This document shows positions 32,701 to 45,289 of a stretch of 64,000 nt of DNA, piece by piece. Where the stretch lies: positions 62,001 to 126,000 of the forward strand of contig JAVTVY010037069.1 in assembly GCA_036873755.1 (NCBI GenBank), read 5' to 3'. The notes beneath the pieces were generated by a model. The model was not told the DNA's origin and did not search any database. It saw only the letters and a program-made list of their open reading frames with translations. The DNA comes from Hanleya hanleyi. Lineage: Eukaryota > Mollusca > Polyplacophora > Lepidopleurida > Hanleyidae. Within the stretch, counting starts at the first letter, position 1; every line of letters begins with the position of its first letter. The position numbers were made by a program, and so were the translations under genes.

Positions 32701-33990
32701 CTTGTTATCGCGATTTCTCAGGAACTACTTCATGGATCTTCCCCAAATTTGGTACACAGGTTCCCCTTGGGGTCTAGTTGTGCAAGATACCTTTTCTGTT
32801 CCGATTCGAAAATCCAATATGGCCACCAGGCAGCCATCTTGGATTTCCTCACGAAACTTTGTTATTGCGATTTCTCAGGAACTACAGAATGGATCTTTCT
32901 CAAATTTGGTACACAGGTTCCCCTTGGGGTCTAGTTGTGCAAGATACCTGTTCTGTTCCGATTCGAAAATCCAATATGGCCACCAGGCAGCCATGTTTGA
33001 TTTCCCGATGAAACCTTGTTATCGCGATTTTTCAGGAACTATTTCATGGATCTTTCTCAAATTTGGTACACAGGTTCCCCTTGGGGTCTAGTTGTGCAAG
33101 AAACCTTTTCTGGTCCGATTCGAAAATCCAATATGGCCACCAGGCAGCCATCTTGGATTTCTCCATGAAACTTTGTTATCGCGATTTCTCAGGAACTACT
33201 ACATGGATCTTTCTCAAATTTGGTACACTGTTTCCCTTGGGGTCTAGTTGTGCAAGATACCTGTTCTGGTCCGATTCGAAAATCCAATATGGCCACCAGG
33301 CGGCCATCTTGGATTTCCCGATGAAACCTTGTTATCGCGATTTCTCAGGAACAACTTCATGGATCTTTCTCAAATTTGGTACACAGGTTCCCCTTGGGAT
33401 CTAGTTGTGCAAGATGCCTTTTCTGGTCCGATTCGAAAATCCAAAATGGCCACCAGGCAGCCACCTTGGATTTCCCCATGAAACTTTGTTATCGTGATTT
33501 CTCAGGAAGTACTACATGGATCTTTCTTAAATTTGATACACAGGTTCCCATTGGGGTCTGGTTGTGCAAGATACCTTTTCTGGTCCGACTGGAAAATCCA
33601 ATATGGCCACCGGGCAGCCATCTTGGATTTCCCATGAAACTTTATCGTGATTTCTCAGGAAGTACTGGATGGAGCTTTCTCAAATTTGATACACAGGTTC
33701 CCATTGGGGTCTAGTTGTGCAAGAAATCTTTTTCGGTCCGATTTAAAAATCCAATATGGCAACCAGGCGGTCATCTTAGATTTCCCCATGAAATTTTGTT
33801 ATTCCGATTTCTCAGGAAGTACTGCATGGATCTTTCTCAAATGTGGAACACTGGTTTCCCTTGGTGTCTAATTGTGCAAGATACCTTTTCTGGTCCGATT
33901 CGAAAATCCAATATGGCCACCAGGCGGCCATCTTGGATTTCCCCCATGAAACTTTATCGGGTCCCACATGGGGCCTAGTTGTACAAGATA
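32700..33990 (+). repeat. 156-bp satellite with YY1/CTCF-like block
   Basis: Eight full units and a partial one, with CAGGAACTAC starts spaced 154-158 bp (GGAAC at 32721, 32878, 33034, 33192, 33348, 33504, 33658, 33814). Each unit reads TTATCGCGATTTCTCAGG, AAATTTGGTACACAGGTTCC, GGGTCTAGTTGTGCAAGATACC, TCCGATTCGAAAATCCAATA, TGGCCACCAGGC(A/G)GCCATCTTGGATTTC. Because 156 is a multiple of three, long frames run through, but stops fall at fixed places and no protein is implied. GGCGGCCATCTTGG contains a YY1-type core (complement of AAGATGGC). Confidence 0.95.
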
Positions 33991-34069
33991 CCTTTTTTGG
34001 TCCAATCCAAGTTACGCTTCAAATTAAGACGATATTCCCGAGTTGTGGCATTGCATCACAAGAGTAGGC

Positions 34070-35990
34070 GGATCAAACGGTGGGGCATATTCTATATATT
34101 GACTATAGAGAATATCCATACCTTCACCTTCTATATCAAGAAGTTCAAATGATTCCGAAATAAAATGTATTTCTTCAAATTTAAATCAGACGGGTTGGCT
34201 ACACAAAGGGATGTCACAACTCGACAACTGTAGACTACTGGGTGTTTCGATCCCACAGAGATAATCAGGATTGAGACAATTTCAAAGTTTCAAAATTACT
34301 GCACAGACCGGATCCCTTCAGTATTAAGTTTTGTACCATCTTACTATTTTCGAGCATGGTATCTTAAAAGAGATAACTCAAACTAGCCCAGTAAACAAAA
34401 CAGAATTAGCATTCGTTCATATTTATAAAATCTTAAGTATGTTTCATAGCTCATGCGAAAGTGTCAAAGAGATTTGTCTTCGCTTCCAGTACCCAATGAT
34501 GACACGTGCGAAAAAAAAAATTACTAAACGAAGATGAAGGATCCTCTGGACATTCACTTTCAGGCTAACTTTGTTCATTTCAGTTGTACTATAACAATCG
34601 ACATCAAGTAGTTACTAGAAATCTTGAAACTCCTGAAACTTAGAAAGATAATATCTTGGTGTTTTCCAGTGTCCCAGTTTTTCGATCTTTTTCGCTCAAA
34701 TTCGAAATTCTGCAAACAAACTTACAAATCATTCGTTTGTTCTTAGTCACAATGGACAATTAGCTAACAATTATCGGACAATGGTGGGCGCCAAGATCCT
34801 TCAGGATCTCTCGTTTGAAAAAGAATCATGAGTGAGACAATTAGTGTTACTCAAGCACCATACAGCCTTTCCACCCTTTTATCTCCTGATTATCAACCTC
34901 ATATATTCTGAAAGATAATTGAGGGGTGAGGGGGGGGGGGGGGGGAATCGTGGGACCGCCCTTCGGCGAAGCGGATGATCGCGGGGTCCTCACCCGGGAA
35001 ATTTACAAAATTGACCCTTCATTTTGTGCACTTTGGCGCATTTTCAGAGAATATTTTAGGGTGAAATTTTCACAATTTCCGCCTTTCTAAGTCTTTGAAA
35101 TAGGCAAAAATAAATCTTCCTAAAAAATTGGTATTCAGATGGAATCATCTTCTCGTCAGTTTAAGTCAAAGTCAGCTCCTAACACCTCTTCAAGAAATGA
35201 TCGCTTCAAAGATCGGTTGTTGCATCAATGCTGAGCTGAATTGTTTGAAGTTGTGGGTGCCAAACGCGGCAATTCCCCGCGCTATTAATGTTTTTATCGA
35301 AAAAGAGCGGCGGATAGCATATGAAATTGATAATTCATGACGATTGTGCTGGAGTTAGCAATGAATCGATAGAACAAGCACTGGGAAGAAGTTGGCACTT
35401 TGCATGAAACTGCAATTTAAAACTATTCACGATAAAATTCGAACCCGTGAAGGAAGAAAGAGGGGGGGCGGATGGGTCGTGGGTAGTCTCCGGAAAATTG
35501 AGATTTCAGATGCATCTTCACTAATTTTCGACCCATTTCAAGGAACTTCAGTCACAATTATTGAGGGCCAAAGTGGGCCTTGACCCCCTCTTTTCATAGG
35601 TTGCTGGTTTCCCGACTCCGCCGCGCCTGTTACATGATCATAGACTGGTAGAGTTAAAGATGTCATCAGCCCTAAACAATAACTTTTTTGATAAACTGCT
35701 GGTCTTATACAGATTTAAACTACATGAAGACGTTTGATTATACTTGTCTCAATGATGAAATCCGCTATGAAAATATATTCTTGCTACTCTCCCATAACCG
35801 ATGAACATGAGGCTGTGAGGCTCATTGAGATTGTTTGTGGATTTTGAGGAATTGTCTTCCTTGTTTCTTCTTTTAGTCCCATAAATATGTTTAACAACCC
35901 TGCACAGAAAAATACAAGGGAGGACAGCAAGATAAATCTTCTTTGTTCTGCAGTTTTGAAAATGATCAATTTCAATTCTTTTGCAGTCCA
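34070..35990. other. Intergenic DNA, no gene seen; G-tract at 34926-34946
   Basis: A run of about 17 G at 34930 can form a G-quadruplex-prone tract. Frames at 34331-34537, 35128-35340 and 35392-35583 show no domain or splice signals that I can support. Confidence 0.5.
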
Positions 35991-36003
35991 TGTTCTACTC
36001 ACC

Positions 36004-36127
36004 GGCGTAATGGTTAACACTACCAGACACTCACCATGAAGCTCAAAACTGTGTCCAAACTGAGGGCGTAATGGTTAACACTACCAGACACCCACCATGA
36101 AGCTCACAACTGTGTCCAACCTGAGAA
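36004..36127. repeat. 62-bp tandem duplication
   Basis: GGCGTAATGGTTAACACTACC...CTGTGTCCAAACTGAG occurs twice in a row with a few substitutions. Confidence 0.93.
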
Positions 36128-36904
36128 TGCACTGAACATGCAAGAAAATGAGTTTTATTTTCTCATGTTTAAGGCAACAGTATCTCATTCTAGATTCAAG
36201 ACATAAAATGTTCAGAATTTCAGTCCTGGTTGAGACTGTTTACTACTCAATTATTTGTGAAGTCCTAATAATATATTCTCAAATTGTTATTTTCCCGCAA
36301 AGATAAACATATAGTAGGTAAGTCTACTGGTCAGTTGCCATGGCAGATTAACTTTAGGCCATCCATAATAATAGTTGTAAGGAGGCTCAACACTAGGTGA
36401 GTATGTAGGTTGGAAGGCATTATAATTTTATTTTACCATTTGGCAATTGTGATTTTGACGAATCGTTTATAAAAAAAAAAGATTTGAAATTGGTTATATG
36501 TTATGCATATTTATTGGTATCCACGGATTTAATAATAAGAAAGTAGAAAATGGTAACATTAATTGTTGAAAAACTCAAGCAGATCACCACAGGAATCCTT
36601 ATTTCAAATTCAAAAATAAATAAAATGTTGGGGCTACCGTAAAATTAATAAATATTTTTGGTAGGAAGGGTTAAATCAATCAAAGATCTTAAATATCAAT
36701 GGCCCTACTCCGGTGAAGATGTAACCACACCTACATATTGCCAGCCCATGGCATAACTGCTTGTGACATTGCCTGGAGACATCAAGGTTGATGCCATTTT
36801 GATGCCTTTTTTAACCCTCATTGGAATGCATTTCAATGGGCCTTGCTTCTGTAGTCGGGTTCCCACCTCCCATCATGCTTCACGCTTTCAGCGGGAGATT
36901 CAAC

Positions 36905-36959
36905 ATGGCGGCTCTCCAGGTTGTAGAGATAGACGACGCGAATGTTTGCCGTTTTTCTG
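36905..36959 (+). CDS. Putative first exon, copy A
   Basis: ACATGGCGG gives a good start context. The exon encodes MAALQVVEIDDANVCRFS plus one base, then GTAAGT, a consensus splice donor. The paralogous exon at 50036-50090 has the same length, frame and boundary, with four base changes (three amino-acid changing in two codons). AACATGGCGGC also fits a YY1 promoter element overlapping the start codon. I do not recognise the protein and could not find downstream exons in the 3 kb of shared sequence, where open frames are broken by stops in one copy or the other. It may be the first exon of a gene whose body has been lost or lies outside. Confidence 0.4.
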
Positions 36960-38544
36960 GTAAGTTTATTGTCGCCATTTTATGCCATTACAACAGAATG
37001 ATTCCTAGTACACCACCCGTCATTTCTATATATCGCAAAGTATTTGCCGGCTGATGACTTATGTTGAAGCCATCCAAATAATCCAAGTTGTTGTTGCATA
37101 TGAAATGACTGGGCGGTCATGCACGCACTGACTGTGGAAGACAACCCCACAATCGACGATGCCCTGATTTTACTGATACTTTTTTTCTTTAAGTTGATGA
37201 TATCCATCAGTCTGGTTGTTTAAAAAAAAATAATTATTAAAAATTTTGCTGGTCAATTCAATTTCCTTGAGGGTGGAGTGGGGGGGCTATTTATTTTGGC
37301 ATGAATTTCTTGTGGATTTATAAAATATTTACCAGCATTATTATAATGAAGCATCAAATCATAGTTTATTGTTTGTCAAACCACATGTGTGTCTGTCCCA
37401 ATTCCCATTTGAAAGGTTCATCCCCCAGCAGCATACATGTCAGTTAATATTTCAATGCACTGAATTAAAAATTATTCTTGAATCTATCAAATTGCCTTGA
37501 CTCGGGATACCATTCTCAGCTTTACAGTCCATTTAAAATGAACGAGAGAAAACTGTTGAATAATGGTTTGATTTTGCAGAAGTGCCAAATTGGTCTACCT
37601 GCATGAGTCTGTAAACTTACTTAAGAAAGCTGATAAATAATATACATATACTTGTTATGATAATTTTTGTTTGGGAACATTGTAAACCTTTTCTTTTCAT
37701 TTATCTCAGCAGTTTATTGACATCCACATTGTGTGCTGTGACACATGTATGTCACAAAACCCATTTGACGTATGTTTAATGCAGTTTCAAGTCCAGCTGG
37801 TATGTATCCCACTACATGTTTTATTACTGATGTATTATGGCTGGCCATTAGTATTTTACATAATCTTCAAGTCTGTACATACACCATCAGATATCTTTTG
37901 ATGAAAAATAAATCGCTTCTTAAAACCTGGGCTTCTGAAAACTTAGTATCTACATTCCACGTGTAGGCCTACATTATTGAGATTTTTGACTGATAGAATG
38001 GATAGAACCTTTCCCCAAAAATTGCTCCATAGAGAAGTTACTGATATAAACAATCATGTTCTAGATTATAATATCCTGGATTCTTAGTATGCTCATGCCA
38101 CTAACATGAGCATCATTGAACTTCAATCCAACCAGTTTGAAGATCCACCATCGTTCTTCAGGATTCATATTATTGATCACTCATGTATAGATTGGATTAA
38201 GTTCTCACAGTATTCATTTCATACTTTTGCTAATTATTGTAACGTGGACAGGTCCCAGTACTATTAAGTACACGTATGTTGTACGAAAGGTGAGAACTGG
38301 AATGATGGATTACATCTTCTTGTGTATGATGAAAGTAATGAAATATAACGAAGGCCATAAACATTTTCACTGAACGGAGTTTTGATATTAAATGTATACA
38401 ATTGATTCCAGCCTGCAGGTCATGGATTCAGCACTTCTGATATAAGACGCAACAGGACACTGTTACACAATGGATGTACTGGATGTACCAATACAGACTA
38501 TCGATTGGTTTAGCGGCGTTAGAAAGGTGTGGAATGACACACAT

Positions 38545-38723
38545 AATCCAAGTTGTTGTTGTTTCATATGAAATGACTGGGAGGTCATGCACGCACTGAC
38601 TGTGTAAGACAACACCACAATCGAAGATTGTTATATGGAATATGTCTTTGGATTATGGACGCGGATATTCTCTAATGGACGACGGCTGAATTATGAATGA
38701 CGGACCAGACGCTTGTAACAGGT
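38545..38723. repeat. Copy-A-specific insertion
   Basis: It is absent from copy B (AGGTGTGG(T)ATGACA joins GAGGTGGTGAAAATC at about 51826). The left part repeats 37079-37160 (ATCCAAGTTGTTGTTG..., ACTGGG(C/A)GGTCATGCACG). The right part (ATTATGGACGCGGATATTCTC...GACGGACCAGACGCTTG) recurs inverted at 48022-48100. It is therefore composite. Confidence 0.75.
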
Positions 38724-39780
38724 GGTGAAAATCAGAGCCAGTGATTGGCCACATGGTATTGTGCAAACAACCCCCCACCCCCATTGGATATTAGCTGATT
38801 CCTCAGGAAATAAACATTACGCATGTAATGCCCACCTGCAGGGTGATACATGTGTCAATCGGTCAAACATTTCCAAGGATGCTGAGTTCTAAATTAAAAC
38901 AACCATGCCGGACTTCATTCCTTCACTCAGAATAATTGGATCTAACTTTTACAAAATCTGCAGCTCCCAATAGCTCCTGGATCTAGAACACATAAATGAA
39001 GGGACCTAGTTTATTGGTGCTATGGAAGCAGTATCATGTAGAATGGGATTGTGTGGATAATATCAGATCCATGGAAGTTGAAGTCCTGCAGCATGCTCCA
39101 CCAATATCATCAAAGGTCATAAAATATCTGCCGGCCAGTTTTGAGTGGTAGCAGCTCCAGCTTGGAATATTTCAATGGATAAGTTTATCCAAGTTTAGGC
39201 AAGAAGCTGTATGTTTCTTGTCTGCACCAGTGTAGATCAGTACTTTGTTTTGCAAAATTATCTCCCTTGACCAGGTGAAGACTTGAATGTGTCTAAAATG
39301 ATTTAGCTACTAGAAACAAAGATTTCCTGAGTAGAGGTAAAAGACGAACATATTTTAATTATTTTATTCATATTTTAATTCCACTTCTGGTATATGTACA
39401 CGTATGAAATACATACAATGAACTGCATACAGAATAACACAAATAATAGGTACATGTATCTTATGCATTAATTACATTAATTCTTAACCAAAGATCAATA
39501 CATACAAGAACACGTTTTCAAGTAAGTGTACCTTTCTATGTTAACGGATTACAATCAGTGATGTGTGATATTACAACAATATCATGGTGTTATCTATTGT
39601 TATGATTGGTTTAACTTTAACGGTTGAAGATATTTTCTAATTTGAGGGCAATGTGCAATCATGCTAAATTTATTTTTATAATTTCATTTATTTCCACAAT
39701 CAGTAACATAATGGAAATTAGCATGTGGAGTTTTACAACATAATATAATAAGCATCATGGGTCTCCTTCAGTTTAGTGTA

Positions 39781-40076
39781 AGTGAGTGAGTGAATAGAAT
39801 TTAACGTCGCTTTCAACAATATTTCAGCTATATCACGACCCAGCCCAGTTGTGTTCCTGTTACTTCAAAGAAGAAATCTTTGAAGCAGCATGGAACCAGA
39901 CACCCTCTATCCACCCTATAAAACACTGAGGACAGCGCACAAGACACAGCCAGGACGCTTACATGGTGCAATAAATAAAGACAAGTGATATTACAGTGCT
40001 AGACATCACATTATCAAGTTCCTGTTGCTTCTCAGCAAAATGCATTAAAGCAACAGGAACCTGAACCCACCCAACC
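39781..40076 (-). mobile_element. SINE with the GATATAGCTGAAA tail, 12-bp target duplication
   Basis: It is flanked by CAGTTTAGTGTA at 39769-39780 and 40077-40088. Copy B has this site once and empty (52881-52892). Read on the minus strand, the element ends GTCGTGATATAGCTGAAAT...TTGAAAGCGACGTTAAAT and a CACT run, as does the tRNA-derived SINE at 49473, but its head is different and not tRNA-like. It contains an internal inverted pair GTTCCTGTTGCTT / AAGCAACAGGAAC. Confidence 0.92.
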
Positions 40077-40178
40077 CAGTTTAGTGTAGACATATATAAT
40101 TACTAACGGTGCCATGTTCAAGGAAGATGGATTAGACCTATCGGACAATTAAAAGAGACAAATCTGCTTGCCTCAAAC

Positions 40179-40610
40179 ATGATCTCTGCGATTAATCGGA
40201 TTGTGAATGATAATGTGCATCCACAGAGTGGCAATGCACATGTTAACCGACATCAAAGGCATCCACATGACCGGCATGTGCAAGCGCAAAACAACCGATA
40301 CCGTGGAAATAATCTGGACCAGCGCCCGAATACTAATAATAACTACGCCTGGTTACCAAGAAAGCAACATGACAATGGTAACCAGCACAGGAACTATCGG
40401 AATAGGGACTACATGTACTCTCGACGAAGTGACTTGCCACGAAAGCACTTTAATAACCAGCAACATAAATATCATAGCTATACCAGTGACCGACAACAGT
40501 ACAGGGGAGAAAACCGTGCTTGATACAGTGACAGGGACTTCCAACATGATGAACATGCTCGTGAAATCTACTACAACAGATCTAGATATTCGATCGATAG
40601 GTATACATGA
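40179..40610 (+). pseudogene. LINE ORF1-like, Asn/Gln/His/Arg-rich, with premature stop
   Basis: The frame from ATG 40179 encodes a strongly basic, Asn/Gln/His/Tyr-rich protein (NRHQRHPHDRHVQAQNN...). It has no membrane or catalytic feature, as expected for a nucleic-acid-binding ORF1 product that would coat the retrotransposon RNA. A TGA at 40521-40523 interrupts it. The same frame and composition (YSDRDFQHDEHAREIYYNR) continue to a TGA at 40608-40610, which suggests that the first stop is a mutation or a readthrough site. A frame on the same strand at 40207-40710 and one on the minus strand are its shadows. Assignment rests on position (5' of the endonuclease in a delimited element) and composition. 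Confidence 0.6.
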
Positions 40611-41689
40611 GGTTCTAGGTGTCTTTGAACTTCCTGGGCCCACAGGAGGTTTCACATGTAGTCTGATGCCTGCATTATATGAATCCGATGAACGGATTAG
40701 ACCACAGTGAAATTCAGATACCAATCAATTAACTGTGATTCTCACTATACTGACTCTATCAATCTACATGTATATGAACTAGTACCTAACATTTACTGAA
40801 TACTGGTGCTACATAGAGTCGCATATTAGTTCATGAATATCAGAGTACAGGTAATCATAATAGTGTCATTCTGAATGTGAATCTATTCAATTATAGCTGA
40901 AGTGTGCGTATAATTAAATTATTCAAATTATATTTGATAGCCTGATGATATATGTTGAAAATTCTTATATTATCCCTATGTGTTGAATTACAGGACTGAC
41001 CTGCATGAAACCTTAATGGCGGAAAATTTGAATGATCAGTTCTGGAACTCGCCTCTGTCAGCCATTTTAATCATTTTAATTATTTATTGCTAGAATTACA
41101 AGGTTGACTTCCATAAAATCTATAAGTAACGTTACAACCGAATGATCATTATTAATTCCGGCCAGGAACAACTTGTACAATATTATATGTACATGTAATG
41201 TACAAGAAAATAGAATGACTTATTGATGCTTATCGGTTCAACTATATAGTAATTAGCCAATGTTGGCCATCAATTTTTTACTAACAGGACAGTCCTAACA
41301 TTACTCTTTCAATGTCAGTAATATTGTCTGATATTTTTTTGTGATAATTACCCTAATTCATTTCGATCAAGTTCCTGGTTTCTCTGTTAAAATCGATTTG
41401 AAAAATTAAATTGTAGCCTAAATTATTAAACTGTGATTTACATGTAACACAGGTCTGTGATTAACAATTTTGTCAAGGTTAGATTAAACATATGCCTTTG
41501 TTGTATCAGAAGAACACCCTTGACATTGGTACCTGGAATATTCGGGGTATCCATCATAGGACTCATGGTATCAAGCAGAACAAATTGCACAGTCAAGTTT
41601 TGCTGGATAAACTGTGCACTTTTGATATTATTGTACTGACTGAAACTCATACTGACAAATATTGTGACATATCCACACCCGGCTATGTA

Positions 41690-42593
41690 CGGAGCCGTGG
41701 AAGGGATATGCGTTTTATTTATATTTTCACCCTTAGGGAAACAGAATTTTTTTCCTTTTTCTTTCAAAACTTGTGAAAAAGGAATTTTATTTATATTTTC
41801 GGTCTTCGAAAAAAAAAAAAATCCTTTTTTATTGACGTCAGTGAAAAGGGAATTTTTTTTATTTTTCTGGCCGTCAAAATAAAAGTTTTTCTTCTTTTGC
41901 ATCAACTGAATTATCTCGGGCCCTTAGATAATTGCCCAATGAGAAAGCAGCATAGTGGGCTATGGTACGAGAATCGCAGGCTCTGATTGGTCAATTATCT
42001 TGGACCCCGAGATAATATCTAGGGCCCCGAGATAATCAGCCAATGAAAACTTTCCTTTAGTATCGTTTCCTTATAGAATTATCATCCATTTGCGGCGCCA
42101 TGGATTTATCCAACAGGGAATCGTTGATTCGTTTGTACTTTGACTGTGGATTGATGTACAAAGACATAGTTGATTTAATGGCAGTTCAACGCGAAATGGC
42201 GGTCGGGTGAATAGGGGAGAATAAAAGCGGTTTTCATTGGCTGATTATCTCGGGGCCCTAGATATTATCTCGGGGTCCAAGATAATTGACCAATGAGAGC
42301 CTGCGATTCTCGTACCATAGCCCACTATGCTGCTTTCTCATTGGGCAATTATCTAAGGGCCCGAGATAATTCAGTTGATGCAAAAGGAGAAAAACTTTTA
42401 TTTTGACGGCCAGAAAAATAAAAAAAAAAATCCCTTTTCACTGACGTAAATAAAAAAGGATTTTTTTTTTTTTTCGAAGACCGAAAATATAAATAAAATT
42501 CCTTTTTCACAAGTTTTGAAAGAAAAAGGAAAAAAATTCTGTTTTCCTAAGGGTGAAAATATAAATAAAACGCATGTCCCTTCCACGGCTCCG
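41690..42593. mobile_element. 904-bp foldback DNA transposon inside the LINE
   Basis: Long inverted termini, starting CGGAGCCGTGGAAGGGA and ending with its complement, run for about 350 bp on each side (41690-42050 and 42235-42593) and include ATTATCTCGGGCCC/GGGCCCGAGATAAT blocks. TA at 41688-41689 and 42594-42595 is the apparent target duplication. Removing the element restores the LINE frame GYV-RNCLEKIKP. The centre of about 185 bp is unique and holds an ORF start (42100). Confidence 0.93.
42100..42210 (+). pseudogene. Truncated N-terminus of an integrase/transposase-like protein
   Basis: An ATG frame of 36 codons, MDLSNRESLIRLYFDCGLMY..., then KDIVDLMAVQREMAVG and a stop, sits exactly in the centre of the foldback element. 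The pattern (LIR-YF--GL-YKDI---L) resembles the helix-turn-helix beginning of animal transposon proteins with an integrase core that I know from coral, mollusc and fish sequences. Here the rest, including any catalytic domain, is missing, so the element is a deletion derivative. The family match is from memory and only over 25 residues. Confidence 0.45.
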
Positions 42594-45289
42594 TAAGAAA
42601 CTGTCTGGAGAAAATTAAGCCATAATTTCTTTGAAATGTTATGTGATGTTTATCTGTGTGCTGCTTATATTCCACCTGACAACTCATTGTGTGGTAAATT
42701 ACATAGTAATAACCTTTTTGATCAACTGAAGAATGAAGTTACTCTTTTTAGTGCCAAAGGCAATGCAATCCTATGTGGTGATTTGAATGCTAGAACAGAC
42801 AAATAATTAGATTTTATTGCCGATGATTCTGTTGATGAGTGGAGTTATGTCCCTTTAACTATATACTATGTGGGTAATTCCAACTTGAAGAGAAATTCAA
42901 TGGATAGAGTTATTAAGGCTATGGATAGATGTCTAATTGATTTATGTACATCTAACTGTTGTCGCATAGTTAATGGCAGATCCCTAAGTGACCTGTTTGG
43001 AGATTTTACATCTGTAAATAACCAGGGAATCAGTGTGGTAGATTATTTTATTGTGAATTCTACCTTTTTTGAAGATGTGATAGACATGAAGGTTTATCCA
43101 CTTTTTGCTGAATACTCGGACCATAAAATGTTATCTATGAAGCTTAAAACGGGTCTTTGGAGACAGAGGCCGTTACCGCATATGTCTAATTACCCTGATA
43201 CTGCAAACTTGCATCCTCTTCCTACTAAATACCTGTGGGAAGAATCTAGTCAAGAAAGCTTTAGTAACAGTATTATTGAAAATCGCTCGCAACTTAAATT
43301 GAATATGATGAATGAATTAAATACAAACACACCTGATGTAGATAAATGTGTCAATTTATTAAATAATTTTATGACAATTATAGGTGACACTAGCACAAAA
43401 TACATACACAAGTAAGGTTGTACCAAAGATCTATACAGATAGAATAAATAAACCCTGGTATGACAAAGACTGTACACAACTCCGAAAAGAAATGACTAAA
43501 CTTAATAATGCATTTAACCGTCGTCCGGTGAACTCAAATATTAAAGCTAAATTTTACAGTAAACAGAAAGAATATAAGAACAAAGTTAAGTATAAAAGAC
43601 ATTAGTATAGAAGAAATCTTTTGAGTGAATAAGACCAACTTGGTGAAAGGGACTCCTCTGTAGCATGGGATATCCTTAAAAAACTTAAAAGTGAAAGCTT
43701 AAACAGTGAAAACTCAGAACGCATTGATATTAACAGCTGGACGAATCATTTCAGAGTGTTACATCAAGAGGACACTGATAATACTAGTGACACTCGTAAA
43801 CAGGATATAGCTGCAGCACTAAAAATGATGGAGCAGGAGTCTGTCCCTACAGATCTAGATATACAAATTACTGAAAAAGAACTGCAAGAGACTATTAGTC
43901 ATCTCAAAAACAATAAATTTAGTGGCATTGATGGAATCATAAACGAAATGATTAAAGCAGATACTCCCTATCTAACTGATATCATGCTCATAACTGATGT
44001 TCACACAGATACTGAACACGAGACTGGTTAGCCATATAGAACAACATAATGTCCTGTCTAAGTCAAAGATTGGTTTTAGAAAAGGCTGCAGAACTGCAGA
44101 CCATATGTTCACAATCAAAACTCTGATTGATAAATACACCAAACAGAAAAATAAACTGTTTACTTGTTTTATTGACTTTCGCAAAGCGTTTGACACAGTT
44201 GGACATCATGCTCTCTTCCTTAAACTGTTGCATGCAAGCTTCAAAGGTAGTATATACAAAGTAATTAAAAGCATGTATCATCTCAGTACATCTTGTGTGA
44301 AATCCAAAGCTGGTGTAGGGGGAAAATTTCCTATCACACGCGGAGTACACCAGGGCAGCGTTTTGAGTCCCATATTATTTAATTTGTTGATTAATGATCT
44401 GTTGAAGGGGCTGGATTGCTGCAAGAATCCCCCTGTGCTGTGGGACTTGCCAGTAAACAGTTTGGCTTATGCTGATGACATTGTGCTGGTCTCCCTGAGT
44501 AAAACTGATCTGTAAGCAAAACTTATTATACTCAATGAGTATACCCAAGGATGGGGTATGTCAATAAATATTAGTAATACAAAAGTAATGGTCTTTGGAC
44601 AAAACCAAAAAAGTAAAAAGTTCTTCCATATAGGGTATCAGCCAATAGAATGCTGCAACTCGTTCAAATATTTAGGCCTCGTTTTCCATAGTAATGGAAA
44701 ATTTAACAAATCACTGTCCAATTTGGCTGATAGAGCAAATAACACCTTGTTTGCCATTAAACACGCAATTAGCATTGGTGATATCAAAACAATTTTGGCC
44801 TGTAAGGTTTTTGATTCCGCCATTATGCCTATTTTAACATATGGATCCGAAGTATGGACTGGCTATCTTAAAGAGTCGGCCGATATTGGTAAGCTGTCAA
44901 GTACAGTTAATGACGTGGAACGTATACATCTGAAATTTTGCAAAAGTGTACTGGGTGTAAACCCAAGAGCTGTTAATAATGCAGTTAGAGGAGAGCGCGA
45001 TAGAGCACCAATTCATGTACCTGCCATTATCGGCAGCATTCGATTTTTATTCCATATATTTGATTCGGATCATTCCTCGTTAGTATATAAGGCTTTATTT
45101 GGAACAGGTTGAGGAAAGTAGAGTTAACAATTCTCCAAATTGGGTTAGCTATATAAAATGTATATTAAAAAATACCAATTCCTATCACATGTGGGAAAAT
45201 CTTGGCTGCTCTAAACCAAAAGCCTCAACTCGTTTTATACAATCTCAGCTGTTACAGATACTAGGGAGATCGTGTGCCCTTTCTATACT

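Noticed and set aside
25690..33990. CRISPR array, because of regular repeats
   Set aside because: Units are contiguous tandem satellites of 71-156 bp without unique spacers, in a eukaryotic context.
32702..34067. Chain of 60-130 codon frames (…FLRNYFMDLSQIWYTGSPWG…)
   Set aside because: The 156-bp satellite has a period divisible by three, so frames repeat; several frames are open simultaneously and stops recur in each unit.
41438..42586. Minus- and plus-strand Phe/Lys-rich frames in the foldback arms
   Set aside because: They read A/T-rich inverted arms of the transposon and mirror each other; no protein is implied.
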